Counted from the stretch's first letter, positions 52,946-61,373 are shown. The stretch: 64,000 nt of DNA from Parvimonas micra (GCF_037482165.1 NZ_CP148048.1:310001-374000); one strand, 5' to 3'. Notes: generated by a model not told the origin, from the letters alone. Numbers and translations are program-made.

Positions 52946-53218
52946 TTGGACGAAAAATATTTATTATTGACTTTTAATTCAGTTAATCATACAATGCAAT
53001 TAGAAAAAGAACTTAAAAATTTAGATAAAAAATTTAAAACTATTCCAACACCTAGGGAAGTAAGTCGTTCTTGTGGTCTTGCAATTTTACTTGATCCAAG
53101 AGAACTTGAAACAGTGAAATCATTAAAAGAAACTGGTAAAAATGTTGATTACCTTTGGCTTTTTGAAAAGACACAAGATAGAGGAAATGTTGTAACGGAG
53201 ATAAATATTAATGAATAA
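52946..53218 (+). CDS. DUF3343 protein (Se/S carrier-like)
   Basis: A 90-residue protein with the DUF3343 signature TPREVSRSCGLAILL near residues 34-48. Pfam describes this family as a putative Se/S carrier, and the Cys in SCGLA would bear the chalcogen. It starts with TTG at 52946, after AGGAGGG. It overlaps mscS by eight bases. Its presence fits the UGA-containing yedE and tusA-like genes at 31841-33119, though they are 20 kb apart. Confidence 0.85.
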   Translation: MDEKYLLLTFNSVNHTMQLEKELKNLDKKFKTIPTPREVSRSCGLAILLDPRELETVKSLKETGKNVDYLWLFEKTQDRGNVVTEININE

Positions 53219-54041
53219 TTTTTTTGAGAATTTGATTTATTCGGATTCGCTTAGAAGTTTAATTATAAAAATAATTTTATCAGTCATAGTTTTTCTGATT
53301 GCTAAAATTATAATTTATATTTTTACAAAAGCTTTGACAAATTTAGTTAAAACATATAAATCAAATGATTTCAGAAATTCTAAAAAAGTTAATTCTATAG
53401 TTTCTATTTTGTCAAGTGTTTTGAAATATATTATTTATTTTATCGCTGTGGTTATAATACTTAGTATTTTTGATGTAAATACTTTATCTTTAATAGCAAC
53501 TGCGGGAGTTGGCGGTATTATAATTGCATTTGGAGTACAAAGTATTATTAAAGATTTATTCAGTGGAGTTTTTATTCTACTAGATGATCAATATAATATT
53601 GGGGATGATGTTAATATTAATGGAATTTCTGGTAATATTATGGCTATAAATATGAGAAATACACAGATTCAAGGTTATGACGGAAGTATAAATACAATAT
53701 CAAATGGAAGTATAACAACTGTTACGAACTTTAGTAAAAATAATCAAAGGTCTGTTGTTACTTTTTGTTTTCCAACTGATGTAGATGTTGAAAAAGTTAA
53801 GAAAATCATAAATGATTTTTCACCAGAATTTTCAAAAAAATATAAAAGTGTAATTAAAGATCCAGTATTTTTTGGAGTTACTGAAACTGAAAAATATTAT
53901 GTAAAGATTGCTATTGCAATTTGGAGTAAACACTCTACGCAATGGCAAAACGAAAAAAATTTAAGAGAAGAATTGTATAAAAAATTTAAAGAAAAAAATA
54001 TTGAATTTTTGAAACTTGAAAAGGGTGATAAAATTGTATAA
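53211..54041 (+). CDS. MscS-family mechanosensitive channel
   Basis: A small-conductance channel that releases solutes on osmotic shock. The 276-residue protein has three membrane segments (about 15-37, 60-85 and 90-112). The pore helix TM3 with the Gly/Ala pattern is AGVGGIIIAFGVQSIIKDLFSG near 97-118, followed by the beta domain start DDQYNIGDDVNINGISGNI. It overlaps the DUF3343 gene and the DUF951 gene by eight bases each. Confidence 0.92.
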   Translation: MNNFFENLIYSDSLRSLIIKIILSVIVFLIAKIIIYIFTKALTNLVKTYKSNDFRNSKKVNSIVSILSSVLKYIIYFIAVVIILSIFDVNTLSLIATAGVGGIIIAFGVQSIIKDLFSGVFILLDDQYNIGDDVNINGISGNIMAINMRNTQIQGYDGSINTISNGSITTVTNFSKNNQRSVVTFCFPTDVDVEKVKKIINDFSPEFSKKYKSVIKDPVFFGVTETEKYYVKIAIAIWSKHSTQWQNEKNLREELYKKFKEKNIEFLKLEKGDKIV

Positions 54042-54243
54042 ATACAAAGTATCGGACATTGTAGTTTTAAAAAAAGAACATCCTTGTGGAACAAATAGAT
54101 GGGAGATTTTAAAAACGGGAATTGAAATAAAGTTGAAATGTCTAGGTTGTGAAAGGGAAGTTTGGATTAAAAGAATTGATTTTGAAAAAAGACTTAGAAA
54201 AGTTGAAATAGATGGGAAACTTTTCAAAGTTGCAAATCTCTAA
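54034..54243 (+). CDS. DUF951 protein
   Basis: A 69-residue protein with the family pattern YKVSDIVVLKKEHPCGTNRWEI and KLKCLGCEREVWI. The two Cys sets (HPCG and C-LGC) could bind metal, and the fold is an SH3-like barrel that may bind nucleic acid. It starts with TTG at 54034, preceded by AAGGGTGAT, within the end of mscS. The mscS-DUF951 pair is common in clostridia. Function unproven. Confidence 0.88.
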   Translation: MYKYKVSDIVVLKKEHPCGTNRWEILKTGIEIKLKCLGCEREVWIKRIDFEKRLRKVEIDGKLFKVANL

Positions 54244-54254
54244 AGGAGGTAATT

Positions 54255-54776
54255 ATGGATTTTTTAGAATTGGCAAAAAAGAGATATTCTGTAAGGGAAT
54301 TTTCTAGTAAAAAGGTTGAAAAAGAAAAGATTTTAAAAATTTTAGAGGCTGGAAAAATTGCACCGACAGCAAAAAATAACCAACCAATAAAAGTTTATTA
54401 TTGTACTGAAGATGAAAAGTTAAAACTTTTAAATGAGTCATCTCCTTGTGAATTTAATTCACAACTTATGTTTGTCATAACATATAATATGGATCAATGT
54501 TGGTACAATGGTTATACTGGAATTTCAAGTGGAATTGTAGATGCTACAATTGTTGCAACGCAAATGGTTCTTGAAGCAGAAGACTTGGGATTGGGCTCAG
54601 TATTTATTGGAGCTTTTAATCCTGATATTGTAAAGGAAAAATTTGATATTCCTGAACAAAATGAAATAGTAATGTTATTATTTATGGGTTATAAATCTGA
54701 AAATGCTATGCCTTCACCATTGCATGAAACTTATAAATCAGACGAAGAATTATTTGAGGAATTAAAAATAAAATAA
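54255..54776 (+). CDS. nitroreductase family protein
   Basis: A 173-residue flavoprotein of the NfsA/NfsB superfamily. The FMN-binding start KRYSVREFSSKKVEKEKIL and the PTAKNNQPIKVYYC segment near residues 36-50 are typical. It also has the GLGSVFIGAF block. AAAGGAGG precedes the ATG. Such small enzymes reduce nitro compounds or quinones, or work in maturation pathways; the substrate is unknown. Confidence 0.88.
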   Translation: MDFLELAKKRYSVREFSSKKVEKEKILKILEAGKIAPTAKNNQPIKVYYCTEDEKLKLLNESSPCEFNSQLMFVITYNMDQCWYNGYTGISSGIVDATIVATQMVLEAEDLGLGSVFIGAFNPDIVKEKFDIPEQNEIVMLLFMGYKSENAMPSPLHETYKSDEELFEELKIK

Positions 54777-54792
54777 ATTTAAAGGAAAATAT

Positions 54793-55488
54793 ATGGATAA
54801 AATATTAAATGATTTATTTTCTTTTCAAGATATCGAATATAAAAATTTTAATGCTAAGCTTATTCCAACAGTAGATAAAGACTTAATAATCGGAGTTAGA
54901 ACGCCAGATTTAAGAAATTATGCAAAAAAATTATTTAAAGAAGATGAAAAACGAACTTTTAATTTTTTAAATAATCTTCCGCATAAATACTATGAAGAAA
55001 ATAATTTACATGGATGTTTGATTGAGCAAATAAAAGATTTTGATTTAGCTATGGAATATACAGAAAAATTTATTCCATTCATTGACAATTGGGCAACTTG
55101 TGACTTGTTTTCTCCGAAAGTTTTTAAAAAATATCCAAATGAAACATATAGATATATTTTAGATTGGATAAAAGATGAAAACACTTATGTTATAAGATAT
55201 GGGATAGGTCTTTTGCTTTCAAATTATTTGGATGAAAATTTTAAAGAAGAACATTTGAAAATTGTTTCAAAAGTAAAGTCTGAAGAGTATTATGTAAATA
55301 TGATGATTGCTTGGTATTTTGCAACTGCCATTGCTAAACAACAAAAGTATGCTATAAAGTTTATAGAAAATAAAAAACTTGATGATTGGACTCATAATAA
55401 AGCAATTCAAAAGGCAATAGAAAGCAGAAGAATTACCGAAGAAGAAAAATCATATTTAAGAAGTTTAAAAGTAAAAATAGTGAAATAG
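54793..55488 (+). CDS. DNA alkylation repair protein (AlkD-like)
   Basis: A 231-residue all-helical HEAT-repeat-like protein of the AlkC/AlkD group. It has KLIPTVDKDLIIGVRTPDLRNYAK near the start, DNWATCDLFSPKVFKKYP in the middle (the Trp-Asp surface of AlkD) and YYVNMMIAWYFATAIAKQ later. AlkD is a glycosylase for bulky alkylated bases, but many relatives lack proven activity. AAAGGA precedes the ATG. It is the last gene before a strong terminator. Confidence 0.85.
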   Translation: MDKILNDLFSFQDIEYKNFNAKLIPTVDKDLIIGVRTPDLRNYAKKLFKEDEKRTFNFLNNLPHKYYEENNLHGCLIEQIKDFDLAMEYTEKFIPFIDNWATCDLFSPKVFKKYPNETYRYILDWIKDENTYVIRYGIGLLLSNYLDENFKEEHLKIVSKVKSEEYYVNMMIAWYFATAIAKQQKYAIKFIENKKLDDWTHNKAIQKAIESRRITEEEKSYLRSLKVKIVK

Positions 55489-55511
55489 AATGAAAAGATT
55501 TAGTAATTAGG

Positions 55512-55551
55512 ATTAGGGAGTAAATTTTTAAAGGTACTTCCTAATTTTTTT
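55512..55551 (+). terminator. terminator of the SAF-dehydrogenase to alkD-like group
   Basis: Stem ATTAGGGAGTA/TACTTCCTAAT (one G-U) with a 12-base loop and seven T. Confidence 0.88.
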
Positions 55552-55648
55552 ATTGATAATTCATAAACAATGAAAATATGCTATAATATAGTTATTAAAT
55601 TATGTTATATCTTTTATGAATATTTATTTGGGAGGTTTGTATTTATAT

Positions 55649-56146
55649 ATGAATAATTTTTTTGAAGCATTGATTGGAGAAAAATCAGAAAGCAAAAATA
55701 TATTTTCTCCTCTAATTGGAGAATGGGAAATTGAATGGGTTGATGGAAAAGGAACTGAAAAAGAAAGGCATGTAATAGGAGAATGGTTGTTTTCAGAGAT
55801 ATTGAACGGTCAAGGAATTCAAGATGTTTTCATTTGTCCGTCAAGAGTAGAAAGAGTTGCAACTCCACAACCGGATGCTGAATATGCTACAACTATAAGA
55901 ATATATAATCCAAAAAAGAAAAAATGGGATATTTGCTATTCCTGTTTAGGAAAGATGGTTTGTTTGGAAGCAGAAAAAATAGATGATAAAATTGTACTAG
56001 TGAATAAAGAGAAAACAGAGAGTCTTAATCAATGGATATTTTCAAATATTACTTTCGACACATTTCATTGGGAAAGCAAAACATCTTTTGATAATGGCAA
56101 GAGTTGGGTTACAAATGGTGAAGTATTTGCAAAGAGAAAAAATTGA
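55649..56146 (+). CDS. DUF1579-like protein
   Basis: A 165-residue soluble protein. LIGEWEIEWVDGKGTEKERHVIGEW near residues 22-46 and the later GKSWVTNGEVFAKRK resemble the calycin-like DUF1579 group, in which a small beta barrel may bind a ligand. I prefer ATG 55649 to the earlier ATG 55616, because GGGAGG lies between them; the spacing of 13 bases is rather long. It is a single-gene unit with a strong terminator. Confidence 0.75.
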   Translation: MNNFFEALIGEKSESKNIFSPLIGEWEIEWVDGKGTEKERHVIGEWLFSEILNGQGIQDVFICPSRVERVATPQPDAEYATTIRIYNPKKKKWDICYSCLGKMVCLEAEKIDDKIVLVNKEKTESLNQWIFSNITFDTFHWESKTSFDNGKSWVTNGEVFAKRKN

Positions 56147-56169
56147 ATATATAGATTGAATTTAATATG

Positions 56170-56215
56170 AAAGGTAGTGTAAAAAATTTTTTTATCTTAA
56201 CACACTACCTTTTTT
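56170..56215 (+). terminator. terminator of the DUF1579-like gene
   Basis: Stem AAAGGTAGTGT/ACACTACCTTT with a long loop and a run of T that overlaps the start of the 90-bp direct repeat. Confidence 0.85.
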
Positions 56216-56298
56216 GTTGGACTTGACGAAAATATCTTAATAGTATAAAATTAACTGTAATTATATTTTCATTATTGAAAGTGTAATTAGCTCTATTT
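56209..56298 (+). repeat. 90-bp direct repeat, copy 1
   Basis: Identical to 57264-57353 at 89 of 90 positions (one T/C difference near 56269). It contains a promoter: TTGACG (56223-56228), 17 bases, TAAAAT (56246-56251). The two copies flank the AraC-type gene in the same orientation. Confidence 0.92.
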
Positions 56299-56390
56299 TT
56301 AAATGAAAAATATCCTTTAAAATTTGTACCTACATTATAGGGTAGTACAATCTAAAAATTGTTAAACTATATCTAGAAAGGAGAAATCAA

Positions 56391-57233
56391 ATGAGTATAA
56401 TAAAATCTTTTAATAGTACGATAGATTATATAGAAACTGTTTTAGAAGATGAAATTGATGAAAAGAAAATAACTCATTTATCCGGATATTCATATGCGAT
56501 GTTTAGTCGATTGTTTTCTATTTTAACTGAAACAACACTTTCAGAATATTTGAGAGGAAGAAAATTAACAGAGGCTGCGATTGCTTTAAGAGATACGGAC
56601 GAAAAAGTAATTGACATTGCATTTAGATTTGGATATGAGTCATCAGACTCTTTTGGAACAGCTTTTAAGAATTTTCATGGATTTACTCCTTCTGAAGTAA
56701 GAAATGGGAAACCATTCAAATTGATTTCTAGAATTCAATTAGCATTAACAGTTAAAGGAGGAAGAAGTATGAATGTTACAATTCAAAAGAAAGGTTCATT
56801 TACGGTTGCAGGTTTCAATGAAGAAAATATTAATTCATCATTATGTCCAGAAGTTTGGAATAAATTATATGAAAAATATAGCCATGAAGAACTTGCAAGT
56901 CTAGGAGATGGAGAAAGTGTAGGCATTTGTCATGACGTAGAAAATCCAAATGTAATAAATTACATGGCAGGATATATTGTTACGGATGTAGATAAAGCAA
57001 AAAGTATGGGACTTGATATCCTAGAAGTAGAAGAGGCTGAATATGCTATTGTTGAACTAAAAGGAGTAGTTCCTGAATGTATTCACAATGGTTGGAAGTA
57101 TGTAATGGAAGTGTTTTTTCCGGAACATGGATATGTTCATTCGGGAACTCCTGACTTTGAATATTACTATGAAGGGGATATGGATAGTAAAGATTATAAA
57201 ATGGAATTATGGATTCCAATTGTAAAAGCGTAA
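56391..57233 (+). CDS. AraC-family regulator with GyrI-like effector domain
   Basis: A 280-residue regulator. Residues 1-110 are the double helix-turn-helix AraC domain (SEYLRGRKLTEAAIALRDTDEKVIDIAFRFGYESSDSF read in parts). Residues about 125-280 form a GyrI/SOUL-like effector domain (NVTIQKKGSFTVAGF, ending MELWIPIVK) that usually binds drugs or other amphipathic molecules. AAAGGAG precedes the ATG. It lies between two 90-bp direct repeats, each with a promoter, and no target gene adjoins. Target unknown. Confidence 0.88.
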   Translation: MSIIKSFNSTIDYIETVLEDEIDEKKITHLSGYSYAMFSRLFSILTETTLSEYLRGRKLTEAAIALRDTDEKVIDIAFRFGYESSDSFGTAFKNFHGFTPSEVRNGKPFKLISRIQLALTVKGGRSMNVTIQKKGSFTVAGFNEENINSSLCPEVWNKLYEKYSHEELASLGDGESVGICHDVENPNVINYMAGYIVTDVDKAKSMGLDILEVEEAEYAIVELKGVVPECIHNGWKYVMEVFFPEHGYVHSGTPDFEYYYEGDMDSKDYKMELWIPIVKA

Positions 57234-57250
57234 TATATTAAAAATAAATT

Positions 57251-57270
57251 AGAGCCATTGGCTCTTTTTT
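57251..57270 (+). terminator. terminator of the AraC-type gene
   Basis: Stem AGAGCC/GGCTCT with a three-base loop and six T, which run into the second direct repeat. Confidence 0.88.
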
Positions 57271-57353
57271 GTTGGACTTGACGAAAATATCTTAATAGTA
57301 TAAAATTAACTGTAATTATATTTCCATTATTGAAAGTGTAATTAGCTCTATTT
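57264..57353 (+). repeat. 90-bp direct repeat, copy 2
   Basis: Second copy of the repeat at 56209, one mismatch. Its promoter (TTGACG at 57278, TAAAAT at 57301-57306) is 89 bases before the prfB start, so this copy is probably the original prfB promoter. Confidence 0.92.
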
Positions 57354-57394
57354 AAATGAAAAGATTGTATTTTATTGTTGTCGTTGGGGGAGAG

Positions 57395-58508
57395 ATGGAA
57401 AATTTAAGTACAGTAATTGAAAGGTTAAAAAAACTGCAACAAAATTTATCAGAAATTGGTGATTCACTTTGACATTTCTAAGTTAGAAGATGAATATAAG
57501 AGTCTTGAAGCTCAGAGCTTTAAGGAAGATTTTTGGAATGATTCTAAAAGTGCAAAGTCAATTTTAGATAATATGAAAAATTTAAAATTTAAGATTGAAA
57601 CTTTTACTTGTCTAAGCCAAAAAATTGTAGATTCTGTAGAATTTTTAGAAATTTTATCTGATGAAGAATTTATGGAATATGAAAAAGAAGCATTAAAGAA
57701 TATTCACAATATTGAAAAGGAATATTTATCATTGAAATTAAATACCTTAATGGTTGGAGAATATGACTCAAATAATGCCATTTTAGAAATTCATGCTGGT
57801 GCAGGTGGTACAGATGCACAAGACTGGACTGAAATGTTACAACGTCTTTATACAAGATGGATTAGCAGCAAGGGTTTTTCATTTTCAATTTTGGATTACA
57901 ATTCTGATACTGAAGGAGGAATTAAGTCTGTTACTTTAAAAGTTGAAGGGAAAAATGCCTATGGATTTTTAAAAGGGGAAAAAGGAGTTCATAGACTTGT
58001 TAGAATTTCTCCTTATGATTCTTCAAATAAGAGACATACAAGTTTTGCAAGTGTAGATGTTTTTCCAGAAATTGAAGAAATTACTGATATTGAAATAAAT
58101 CCTAAAGATTTACGAATTGATACTTATAGATCTGGTGGAGCAGGTGGACAACATGTTAATAAAACAGATTCTGCAGTTAGAATAACTCATATTCCAACGG
58201 GAGTAACTGTTTCCTGTCAATCTGAAAGAAGCCAAATGTTTAATAGAGATACAGCGATGAGACAGCTTATTGCAAAGCTTTTGATTATAAAGCAGGAAGA
58301 AAATAGAGAAAAAATAGAAGATATTCAAGGTAAATATTCTCAGATTGCATGGGGTTCACAGATAAGGTCTTATGTTTTTCAACCTTATACACTTGTAAAA
58401 GATCATAGGACAGGTTATGAGACTGGAAATGTGGAGTCCGTTATGAATGGGAATATTGATGAATTTATAAATCAATATTTATGTGAGTTAGTAAAAAAAA
58501 GCAGGTGA
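57395..58508 (+). CDS. prfB: peptide chain release factor 2 (programmed +1 frameshift)
   Basis: RF2 ends translation at UAA and UGA. The first frame (57395) has 25 codons and ends at CTT-TGA-C (UGA 57470-57472). A +1 shift there continues with GAC into the main frame and gives 370 residues. This is the classic RF2 self-regulation: low RF2 gives more shifting. The upstream Shine-Dalgarno-like spacer is weak (TTGGTG). The catalytic GGQ is at residues 250-252, and ISPYDSSNKRHTSF includes the codon-recognition loop region (usually SPF). GGGGGAGAG precedes the ATG. Confidence 0.95.
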
Positions 58509-58512
58509 TTTT

Positions 58513-58608
58513 ATGAAAAGAGAAACAGCAACTAGAATTATTGCACTTATATTAGCTTTAATGATGGTAGTAGGAGTATTACCAACTGTTATAGGATTAT
58601 TTAAGTAA
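58513..58608 (+). CDS. 31-residue membrane peptide
   Basis: A short gene between prfB and recX. The peptide begins MKRETATRIIALILALMM and ends with a hydrophobic stretch and LFK, forming a single membrane helix with a basic N-terminus. AGGTGATTTT precedes the ATG, four bases after the prfB stop, and its stop overlaps the recX start (TAATG), so it is probably translated. I recall similar tiny membrane proteins beside genes in related Firmicutes but cannot name a family. Confidence 0.6.
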   Translation: MKRETATRIIALILALMMVVGVLPTVIGLFK

Positions 58609-59225
58609 TGCAAGTTACAAGTATAAATTATAGTAAATCTAAAGAAGTTTTTGAAGTAATTTTTGAAGATGAAACAAAACTTCTTTTGAATTACAATATT
58701 TTTGAAAAGTATAAAGTTTCTGTTGATATGGATTTTTCAGAAGATGAAATTTTAGAAATGAAGTATTTTTCAGATATTGAAAGAGCAAAGTCAAGAGCAA
58801 TTAATTATATTTCTGGAAAATTGAAAACAAAATATGAAGTGAGATTAAAACTTAAAGAGAATGGCTTTGCAGAAGAGGTTATAGATGAAGTTTTAGATAT
58901 TTTAGAAAAAGAGGAATATCTAAACGATAAAATCTATTGTGAAATATTTATTGAAGATAAGAAAAAACTAAATGGATATGGAAAAAATAAAATCAAATCT
59001 TTATTAATTCAAAAAGGAATTTCTAAGAATATTTTTGAAGACTTTTTAGATGAATTTGAATATGATGAAGAATTTGATAATGCCCTTAAAATGGGTATAA
59101 AAAAGTTGAACCTATTGTCTAATGAAGAGGATAAATTTAAGAAAAAGCAAAAAATTATAAACTATTTAACTTATAGAGGTTTTGGTTTTGATGTTATAAA
59201 TGATGTTTTAAAGGAAATATTATGA
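58608..59225 (+). CDS. recX: RecX-family regulatory protein
   Basis: RecX binds and restrains RecA filaments. The 205-residue protein is a run of three-helix repeats, with RAINYISGKLKTKYEVRLKLKENGFAEEVIDEVLDIL near residues 64-102 and YGKNKIKSLLIQKGISKNIFEDFL next, both typical of RecX. recA is not in the window. It overlaps the GIY-YIG gene by four bases (ATGA). Confidence 0.88.
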   Translation: MQVTSINYSKSKEVFEVIFEDETKLLLNYNIFEKYKVSVDMDFSEDEILEMKYFSDIERAKSRAINYISGKLKTKYEVRLKLKENGFAEEVIDEVLDILEKEEYLNDKIYCEIFIEDKKKLNGYGKNKIKSLLIQKGISKNIFEDFLDEFEYDEEFDNALKMGIKKLNLLSNEEDKFKKKQKIINYLTYRGFGFDVINDVLKEIL

Positions 59226-59506
59226 TGACTTTTGTTTATATGTTGGAGTGTAAAGATGGAAGTTTTTATACTGGCTATACAACTGATTTAAAAGCTAGAT
59301 TTGAAAAGCACAATTCAGGCTGTGGAGCAAAATATACTAGAGGAAGGACTCCTGTAAAACTCGTTTATTTTGAAATTTTTGAAACAAAGTCTGAAGCACT
59401 TAAGAGAGAAATTAAGATAAAAAAGATGAATAGGTTAAAAAAAGAAAAATTAGTATTAAATTTTGATAAAAGCAAATTTTCTACTTATATGGAAGGTGAT
59501 GTTTAA
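59222..59506 (+). CDS. GIY-YIG endonuclease-domain protein (YazA/UPF0213-like)
   Basis: A 94-residue single-domain GIY-YIG protein. The two strands appear as FVYMLECKDGSFYTGYTTDL, with the catalytic Arg in KARFEKHNSG and the later Glu in SEALKREIKIKKM. These stand-alone proteins are widespread and their DNA substrate is not known. It overlaps recX by four bases and the next gene by one. Confidence 0.9.
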   Translation: MMTFVYMLECKDGSFYTGYTTDLKARFEKHNSGCGAKYTRGRTPVKLVYFEIFETKSEALKREIKIKKMNRLKKEKLVLNFDKSKFSTYMEGDV

Positions 59507-60324
59507 TGATTAATGAAAATTTATATAATCAATATAATGATTTAAGAGAAAATTTAGCGGAATTATTACTTTTAAAAGAGGAAATTATTTCAATTAGGAA
59601 TGACTTAGTTTTAGAAGATGATGAAAAGTTTAAACTTTTATATAAAAAAAATATTGAAAATCTTATGAAAATTCAAAAGTCTCTTGAAAGAGATGTTATG
59701 AATCTTTTTAGGGCAGGAGAAATTTTAAAAACTCTTGAATTTGCAGATAATTTTGTAGATGTAAGTCAAGTTTATACAATTATAGATTCAGAAAATAAAA
59801 ATAGCAAAAGATTTAATTCAAATGAAGTTAAAAATTTTGTAGGACTATTTGACGAACTTGATATAGAAGAAAAAAACACTTGTGATGATGTCTTTAAGGC
59901 GATTGCGAAAGAAATTTCTCCTCAAACAAATAGTAAAAATTGGGATAAAGAACTTTGGAAAAAGACGCTAAAAGCAAAAGCTGATGACAGCAAAAGAACA
60001 ATGAATAAAATTTTTAAAGCTATTGAAGAAGAAAGATTGATAAAAAATCCGATAGATTTTGATATTGATGAGTATTCGGAAAATATTCGAACTTTAGAGA
60101 ATAATTTAAAATTTTTGCAAAGAGAAGTAAAAAATCTTGGGGAATCCTGTAAAGACACTCTTGATGAGAAAAAGGTTGAGAGAATGCAAAAGTTATTGAA
60201 AAAAGTTGAGAATAGAAAGGCAGATATAAATCATTCAATTGAAATTTTAACAAAAATAAAAAATGGTTTAATGGATGGATTTATAGCTTCTTTGCCTACA
60301 AATAAAAATGGAATGTTAAATTAG
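59506..60324 (+). CDS. uncharacterised helical protein
   Basis: A 272-residue charged protein, mostly alpha-helical by composition, with coiled-coil-like parts at residues 1-70 (NLAELLLLKEEIISIRNDL) and 185-260 (NIRTLENNLKFLQREVKNL). No signal, membrane segment or catalytic motif is visible. It is coupled to the GIY-YIG gene (TAATG) and followed by ydbC after nine bases. Function unknown. Confidence 0.7.
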   Translation: MINENLYNQYNDLRENLAELLLLKEEIISIRNDLVLEDDEKFKLLYKKNIENLMKIQKSLERDVMNLFRAGEILKTLEFADNFVDVSQVYTIIDSENKNSKRFNSNEVKNFVGLFDELDIEEKNTCDDVFKAIAKEISPQTNSKNWDKELWKKTLKAKADDSKRTMNKIFKAIEEERLIKNPIDFDIDEYSENIRTLENNLKFLQREVKNLGESCKDTLDEKKVERMQKLLKKVENRKADINHSIEILTKIKNGLMDGFIASLPTNKNGMLN

Positions 60325-60333
60325 GAGGAGAAA

Positions 60334-60555
60334 ATGGAATTAAAATTCGAAATTGCAGAGGAATTAGGAATTCTTTCCGAAAATGAAAAAGGTTGGAGAA
60401 AAGAGTTAAATTTAGTTAGTTGGAATGAAAGAGAACCAAAATACGATATAAGAGATTGGAATCCAAGTCATGAAAGAATGTCTAAAGGTATAACTCTTAC
60501 AAAGGAAGAAGCTCAAGCGCTTTATGAAATTTTAAAGGAAGAATTTGGAGAATAA
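60334..60555 (+). CDS. YdbC-like ssDNA-binding protein (PC4 fold)
   Basis: A 73-residue protein of the bacterial PC4/YdbC group. The run WRKELNLVSWNEREPKYDIRDWNP followed by MSKGITLTKEEAQAL is characteristic. PC4-like proteins bind single-stranded DNA and may affect transcription. AGGAGGAG precedes the ATG. It lies directly before the J-domain gene. Confidence 0.88.
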   Translation: MELKFEIAEELGILSENEKGWRKELNLVSWNEREPKYDIRDWNPSHERMSKGITLTKEEAQALYEILKEEFGE

Positions 60556-60556
60556 T

Positions 60557-61348
60557 GTGAAAAAACTTTTTGGAAAATTTATTTTAGGACTTTCAAAAGT
60601 CTTGGATGTAATTTTAGGAGCAATAGTAACAGGCTTATCTTATATTGTAAATTTACTAAGCAGTATTTCTGTATTTTTAGTATTGATTGGAATAGCTTTT
60701 TTAACTTTGGGTTCGTTTTTACTTCCTTTAGTGCTTATATTTTTACTTTCAAATCCAGTTTTTTGGCTAATTATTTTTGTCTTTTTCATAGTTCCGTTCT
60801 TGGGAAAGAAATTTATTTCTTTTCTAAGATATATTAATTATTCTTTATGTGAATATTTGAATGATTATGGAAATTTCTTGTTGGGAAATAACAAGGGTTA
60901 TTCATCTTTTAAAGAATATAAAAGAAAATATGAAAGAGCTCAAGAAGAACAATATGAAAGAGAAAGAGAAGAAAGACAAAGACGAGAACAAGAAGAATGG
61001 GAAAGAAGATTTAATGCTTTTAATGAATATTTTTCAAATCAAGGCGGATACTATGGAGGATATCAAGGTTATCAAGGATATCAAGGATATTATCAAAATG
61101 CTGGTGCAAGTTATGACCCATATAGTGATTTTAAGAATAAATTCGAAAATGCTTGTAGAGTTTTAGAGTTTAATACTTTTGATATAGATTACTATCAAGT
61201 TAAATTGCAATATAGAAAGCTTGCAAAAAAATATCATCCTGATTTGAATAGAGATACAGATACAACTGAAAAATTTCAAGAGATTAATTCAGCCTTTGAA
61301 TTTTTAACAGAAGAAAATATAAAAAGATATAATCAAATGAAAAGATAG
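60557..61348 (+). CDS. membrane-anchored J-domain protein
   Basis: A 263-residue protein. The N-terminus has two to three membrane segments (about residues 12-35, 37-62 and 64-84). A highly charged stretch at about 115-155 is rich in Arg, Glu and Gln. A Gly-Tyr-Gln repeat (GGYQGYQGYQGYY) follows, and a C-terminal J domain with the HPD motif in KKYHPDLNRD near 225. The HPD would call on DnaK. The start GTG 60557 follows TTGGAG; an in-frame TTG at 60545 lies in the ribosome site. It may recruit DnaK to the membrane. The stop runs into a terminator. Confidence 0.82.
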   Translation: MKKLFGKFILGLSKVLDVILGAIVTGLSYIVNLLSSISVFLVLIGIAFLTLGSFLLPLVLIFLLSNPVFWLIIFVFFIVPFLGKKFISFLRYINYSLCEYLNDYGNFLLGNNKGYSSFKEYKRKYERAQEEQYEREREERQRREQEEWERRFNAFNEYFSNQGGYYGGYQGYQGYQGYYQNAGASYDPYSDFKNKFENACRVLEFNTFDIDYYQVKLQYRKLAKKYHPDLNRDTDTTEKFQEINSAFEFLTEENIKRYNQMKR

Positions 61349-61373
61349 CAGAAGATAATTGCTATCTTTTTTT
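61341..61373 (+). terminator. terminator after the J-domain gene
   Basis: Stem AAAGATAGCA/TGCTATCTTT with a nine-base loop and T run. It overlaps the stop codon of the J-domain gene. Confidence 0.9.

Noticed and set aside
54016-54033. Upstream TTG start for the DUF951 gene
   Set aside because: The family begins at YKYKVSDIV, and the site AAGGGTGAT serves TTG 54034.
61051-61101. Short tandem repeat that looks array-like (TATCAAGGA units)
   Set aside because: It is coding sequence for the Gly-Tyr-Gln repeat of the J-domain protein, with no spacers; I saw no CRISPR array in the window.
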